This document shows, piece after piece, positions 59,481-64,000 of a stretch of DNA of 64,000 bases (positions are counted from its first letter, which is position 1; every line of letters begins with the position of its first letter). Under the pieces are notes generated by a model. The model was given only the letters and a program-made list of their open reading frames with translations. It had not been told where the DNA came from and did no database searches. This stretch comes from Cocos nucifera (lineage: Eukaryota; Streptophyta; Magnoliopsida; Arecales; Arecaceae): the NCBI GenBank assembly GCA_006176705.1, contig QRFJ01000365.1, positions 645,131 to 709,130 of the forward strand, written 5' to 3'. A program made the position numbers and the translations under genes.

Positions 59481-60398
59481 GCACAGATGAGCACTAGAAC
59501 CAGAGTCAAGCACCCAACTGGATGCAGAAGAAACCGTAAGGTTAGACTCAATAACGAGCATACCTCCAGAAGGACCTTCCTTCTTGTTCTTCAGGGTGGC
59601 CAGGTAAGTAGGGCAGTTCCGCTTCCAATGGCCGTCGCTGTTGCAATGGAAACACTTTCCTTTGCCATCGACCTTCTTCTTCGGTTCTGCCTTCTTCTTC
59701 TTTGATCCTTCTACCTTTTGCTTTTTCACAGACTTCTTTTTCTTTCCATAAGACTTTCTTTTGGAAGAAGTCCGTTCCATAGCAAGAACTGAGCCTTTAG
59801 AACCTTTCATAGAAAGCTCAGCGGTAACCAGCATATTCATCAACTCGGCCAAGGAATTTTGAAGTTTATGCATGTGGTAATTCATGATGAATTGCCCATA
59901 TGCATCAGTCAAGGATTGCAGAATAATATCGTTCTGCAAGTCCAAGTCCAACTTCACACCGAGCTTCTCAAGCTCTTCCATGTCCTTGATCATTGTCAGA
60001 CAGTGATCTTGGACTGACTGCCCATCACGCATCTTAGCCTTAAAAAGTCATTTCGTGACTTGATATTTGGCTGCGCGACTCTGTTCACCAAACATCTCCT
60101 GCAGGTGAGCCAACATTTGGCGAGCAGTCCCGATATCTTCATGTTGGCGCTGGAGCTCATCAGACATCGAGCCCAACATGTAGTATCTGGCCTTATTGTC
60201 TTCGTCAATCCATTTTTCCAGAGACGCTCTCTGTTCAGTGGATGGACGAGCTGGTAAGGTGGGAGGGTCCTGGTCCAAAACATGTGTTAACTTCTCTGAA
60301 CCCAAAACAATTTTGTAGTTCCTGAGCCAATCTTTATAATTGGGTCCAGTCAGTCTATGTGTGTCTAGGATACGTGCCAGTGGGTTGGACGCAGACAT
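59481..60398 (-). pseudogene. C: gag and protease
   Basis: The start MSASNPLARILDTHRL (ATG at 60398) is preferred to the upstream ATG at 60416 because B aligns from there. The UBN2-type gag is interrupted by one TGA at 60048-60050 and then continues in the same frame (MRDGQSVQDHC), so a single substitution closes it; CGA is the likely original codon. A Lys-rich region and an intact CCHC knuckle CFHCNSDGHWKRNC (59613-59654) follow, then protease WVLDSGSSAHLC (about 59480-59518) with an intact DSG. Confidence 0.92.
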
Positions 60399-62249
60399 TT
60401 TCCTGTAGAGAGTCAAAGATTCTAGTTAGATACTGTAATTTTGACTTGACCAATTTGTTTAGGGATTTTATTTTTAAACAAATTAGCTCCCACTATTTTC
60501 TCGGATCCCTACACTCCCTCTGTAGAGATGCGAAAATCTCCACGATTGATGATTTCTAGTGGGTGGTGCGGTCTCACCAACTGACTCATCACCTCACCTA
60601 ACAGTTATTGGTGATGGGTTAGCCAATGAGTGAACAACTCTTGTTCAATGATTCTCTAATCATGGTGCACCCAAACTTGGTCTCTAATTCATGAATCTCA
60701 CCGTATCCGGAATATTGATCCACTCCTTAGTTAAGTCAGACCCACCATTTGCATAGACTGGGTTCCTAATTGGGTCTCTCACCGTATCCGAAATATTGAG
60801 CCCAACTCATCCTCCAGCCCATAGCATCCAATGCCTAATAGACATGGTTGCGTCTTCCCGGTGCAACTGAGCCACTGTATCCAGCCGAGAACAATCAACC
60901 CCGGGAAGGGCCCGCACGTCTACAATGGTGGAAGACCTCGGACTTAATCTTTTCTTAGGGAGAATTGATTCAGGTCTCATTAAACTAGACTTGGCTTAGT
61001 CATAACAATTATGACTAACCTAGTGGCATGGGTCAGCTCGGATTATTGACCACCTCAGATCAGAACTGTGTCAACAGATATGGCCAGGTAAGTGAGACCG
61101 GTGGAAGGAATATGCCGTTAACTCGCACAAGAACGCATTCAGGTCGAGTAGCTTCCAATTAAAAACCAGTCGGTCGTCTGTGCCAAACTTACCTTAGACA
61201 CCAAATTGTTGAGTCAGAACCAATTGGGTTAGCCTACAATCCAGACTCTAACCTCTGAGCCTAATTAGGTCTTGCTTGATCGTGACTCGATCTTGACCCA
61301 GACTTAATCCTATTAGGCTGGTCAATTTAAGCATTGTTGATCCCATCTAACCAACTCTTGATTCGGTTTGATCAACCGCTTAGACCTAATTGAGCTACCC
61401 AAGCCCGAACCCAGTATTATGAATATGTCTTAGATCTGAAATTCTCAATTTTAGACCTAATTAATATTCCATAAACTTAATTCTTAATTAAGTTGGGTTC
61501 ATAAACAAAATATGCACAATAAATCCTAGGGTTTCAGGATCTAGGGTTTTGCAGAAAGTAAGTTTTGGGTTTCTGATTAAGGACGAACACGCAGCACCCC
61601 TACACGTCATAAGAACACCCCATCGAATGGGAAGAGAGGGCCTTTAAACCCTTCTTCGTTCTTATGACCGGACGGCCAAGAGGAACGCCTTAATCAGGAA
61701 CATGTAAATCTACAAAACAGTTATAGATCTATATCATATATCTCATATACAAATTTAGATCTAATCAAGGCATATTTTGCATACATCTCATGTATCAAAT
61801 CATGCATGTTTTCAGATCTAAATTATCACATAATAATCTAAAAAATTAGATTTAAATTGATCTAATCAAAATAAATTCTAATCTAGACAATTATGTAGAA
61901 CTATTCTACAACTAGTCTAGTCATGCATCTATCATATCTCATATGATATTTAAAATTAAATAATTTTTATTTGCTGTTTATCAGATGTTATTATAACACT
62001 TATAATATCAGAAAATAGTAAATAAGAAGATCTAAAATATGATTTAATCAGATTAAATCAAAGACATGCAAAACTATTCTATAGAACTATTCTATTCTAG
62101 AACTAGTCATGCATATCTTCATGTTCTTAGATCCAAATCATTTAATTTTAATTTTTCTGATTTCAGATCTGATCACATCTCATGTGACATCTGAAATCAC
62201 TTTATTTTCTAATTAAAATAAAATTAAAATCAGATCTAAACAATTTAGA
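60399..62249 (-). other. C: leader
   Basis: Non-coding; the reference copy for the leaders of A and B. The conserved leader block is at 61152-61203. It begins right after the primer site and runs to the gag start, about 1.85 kb. Confidence 0.75.
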
Positions 62250-62267
62250 ACCATGGCTCTGATACCA
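62250..62267 (-). other. C primer binding site (initiator tRNA-Met)
   Basis: TGGTATCAGAGCCATGGT on the minus strand, two bases after the LTR end at 62270. Confidence 0.92.
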
Positions 62268-62269
62268 GT

Positions 62270-64000
62270 TGAAGGGAAATCCTGATTTCCCGGTCCAGGT
62301 TCGTCCAGATCTGATTAGATCAAGAGATATATTTCAAAAATTTTCTCTTGATCTCAATCAGATCTTGATATGTTTCAGATCTGATTCTTATTATTTTAAT
62401 AAATAAAATAAAATAAGATAAATTAAATCAAATTTAATTTACCTGATTTGGGTAATCCTATTACCCTGTAGATGATCCTGATTGCAGCGGAAGGTTCTGG
62501 ATCTTAGCCACGCAAGCGCCTGGCCTCTACCGGTATCCACTCGGGTTGGATCTGGAGATCCTCTTCTTCTCTATCACACCTCCAAAAATCAGATCTGGAT
62601 CTGATCTGGAGGATCTTCAAAACTCTTTTGAAGATCTGCAGTCGTCCTTTTGCAGCAGCGCAGCCTTCTTGCTTTTGATCGCCTTTCCTTGATCTGAATC
62701 GCACCAACCTAAAGTCCAAAACACCTTTTGGACGTGGAGAGCAAGGGGAGAAGAGACTATGGCATGGAGAAGGAGGGGAGAGGCAGCCTTGGGGCATGTC
62801 TAATAGCATTCACTTAATTAGGGTTGGGCGCAGGGTCTTATTTATAGACCTCTTGTGATCCAACTCCTCTTCCTCTCAACCAATCACAACCCTTTGTGAA
62901 ATCAGATCTAAATCTGATTGGTTGGAATAGAGACCCCTGGATTCCTCCTTAGAGGGCGCCTAAGACCAGTCAAACTGGATTCTTAGTAGAACTCTGATTG
63001 GAATCCAAAAGGGAGGTGGAGTCCTTGTCCAACAAGGACTCCTAGGCGCCTCCTACTTGGGCTCACGCCACCCTTGGCGTGCGCCCTTCTCCTTGCCAGG
63101 TTCTGGCAGGGGGACAGGCCCCCACCAGCTCTCCAATAGGTGCATGACATGTGGTCAAAAGTCAAAGGGTCAATGGTCAACGTTTGACCAGTCAAAGGTA
63201 GACTTTTGACCAAAGTCAAAGAACAAGAAATGGCAGGTGACCAAAAATGGCAGGTAATGTCTTACAAATAAGACAACCTATTCTGACTTGGACAACCTCC
63301 AGTCAGACCATATGAAGGCCTCTGATTGAGCACAAACTCCTTTGGCTCAGTCAGGACAACTTATTTATGATAGTAAAAGAAGAACGTTAGGTTCAATCGA
63401 GTGCTAGCACGATTTCCTTGAACCTAATTGAATCTCATTCAGATCAATTGAACTAGATCAGTTCAATTGATGATCACCAGATTCAAACCCTTGTTTGTGT
63501 GACCCAGTTAGGTTCAGTTCTGTATGGTAATGGGATATGTCATGATCTCTATCATAGACATCATCGAAACTCCTTTCGATGGATCAGAACTCTTCTGATT
63601 CGAACAGCTAGAATGATCGATCATCTAAATCATTCTAATTGCTCCCAAAATCCACCAGTGACACCTAGCAGTATATGGTGGCAACCCATCAGAGCTGAAT
63701 GCGAACCTCTTGGTGCAGCTACCTGTGTGATTAAGTTCTTCTATCTTGAGCCCCGATCAGATTAGGGTTAAGGTGAACTCGTCAAACCCTAGTCTCTGTC
63801 ATATGATGTAATCATTCGATTCGAGTCCAATGTGAAAATCTAAATAGAAACTCTTTCTATTATTTCACTCTACCATGGCCATGGATTTCTGGACTTGATT
63901 CTCATGATCATCATAGGGCTACTCCTCTACCACCGAGGTAGATAGATTCCCATCTTGATGCAATCCAGTTCCTACAATGAACATGCTATAGCCAACATAC
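62270..64000 (-). repeat. C: 5' LTR, 1731 bp visible of about 2286
   Basis: Matches 54335 onward almost exactly. By comparison with the 3' LTR, the missing end would lie about 555 bp beyond the window. Confidence 0.93.
62274..62291. other. Perfect 18-nt palindrome at the U5 end of the C LTR
   Basis: GGGAAATC, two bases, GATTTCCC, lying four bases inside the LTR end and close to the primer site. The copy in C's 3' LTR has lost it (AAAAATC). A at 3716-3734 has one extra A. Confidence 0.8.

Larger units (their letters stand above)
54335..64000 (-). mobile_element. Element C: recent Angela-like Copia retrotransposon, 5' LTR truncated by the window end
   Basis: Minus strand: 5' LTR (62270 to beyond 64000), primer site, leader, gag, pol, polypurine tract, 3' LTR (54335-56620). 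The visible 1731 bp of the 5' LTR is nearly identical to the 3' LTR except for a few substitutions, two single-base indels and one rewritten patch near 54860/62795. It is inserted in F after GAACC (54330-54334). The coding region is interrupted, so it is not autonomous. Confidence 0.93.

Noticed and set aside
1..64000. A host protein-coding gene or a new defence or metabolic system
   Set aside because: Every coding stretch that I can recognise belongs to a transposon family; the rest is LTR, leader or repeat.

Overview
The window looks like plant nuclear heterochromatin. It is AT-rich, has no recognisable host gene, and is built almost wholly from retrotransposons and CACTA DNA transposons lying inside one another. 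The LTR starts, the initiator-tRNA-Met primer sites and the Angela/BARE-like and SIRE-like Copia proteins point to a flowering plant. A monocot, perhaps a palm, is my impression only. Element names (Z, A, B and so on) are mine.

Layout, left to right. 1-2330: Z, a Gypsy-like element on the minus strand with 1.8 kb LTRs, about 0.5 kb of non-coding internal DNA and an unusually long tRNA-Asp copy at its primer site. 2331-5982: 5' part of A (Copia, minus), interrupted by Z. 5983-15581: B (same family as A, minus), whose 3' LTR is interrupted by A. 15582-16949: 3' end of D (Copia, plus), interrupted by B. 16950-23544: E (Copia, plus), whose leader is interrupted by D. 23545-29978: G (SIRE-like Copia, minus), apparently interrupted by E. 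29979-39851: CACTA DNA, with a TNP2-type transposase, a second degenerate gene, a 1.5 kb inverted-repeat structure, a Transposase_24-type gene, two kinds of subterminal repeat and a 3' terminal inverted repeat. 39852-44571: K, a 'putative gypsy type transposon' ORF (minus), interrupted near its start codon by I, a Copia derivative keeping only gag and protease between 1 kb LTRs. 44572-48045: 3' part of J (Gypsy-like, related to Z, minus). 48046-54334: F (Copia, related to E, plus), inserted in J. 54335-64000: C (same family as A and B, minus), inserted in F and running off the right edge.

Read as a nest, the left flank is K > CACTA > G > E > D > B > A > Z and the right flank is K > J > F > C. 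The split coding frames and split LTRs support this order. Most outer halves and one copy of most target-site duplications lie outside the window, so several levels are inferred.

No element here looks autonomous. B's pol keeps one reading frame for about 3.4 kb but is full of stop codons. C has nearly identical LTRs but carries small frameshifts, an in-frame TGA in gag and a deletion in RNase H. B and C share one TAG codon, which suggests the defect was already in their common source. I did not find a convincing new cellular or defence system. The best leads are the extended tRNA-Asp copy with its adjacent homopolymer, the shared stop codon, the large inverted repeat in the CACTA region and the gag-protease-only element.
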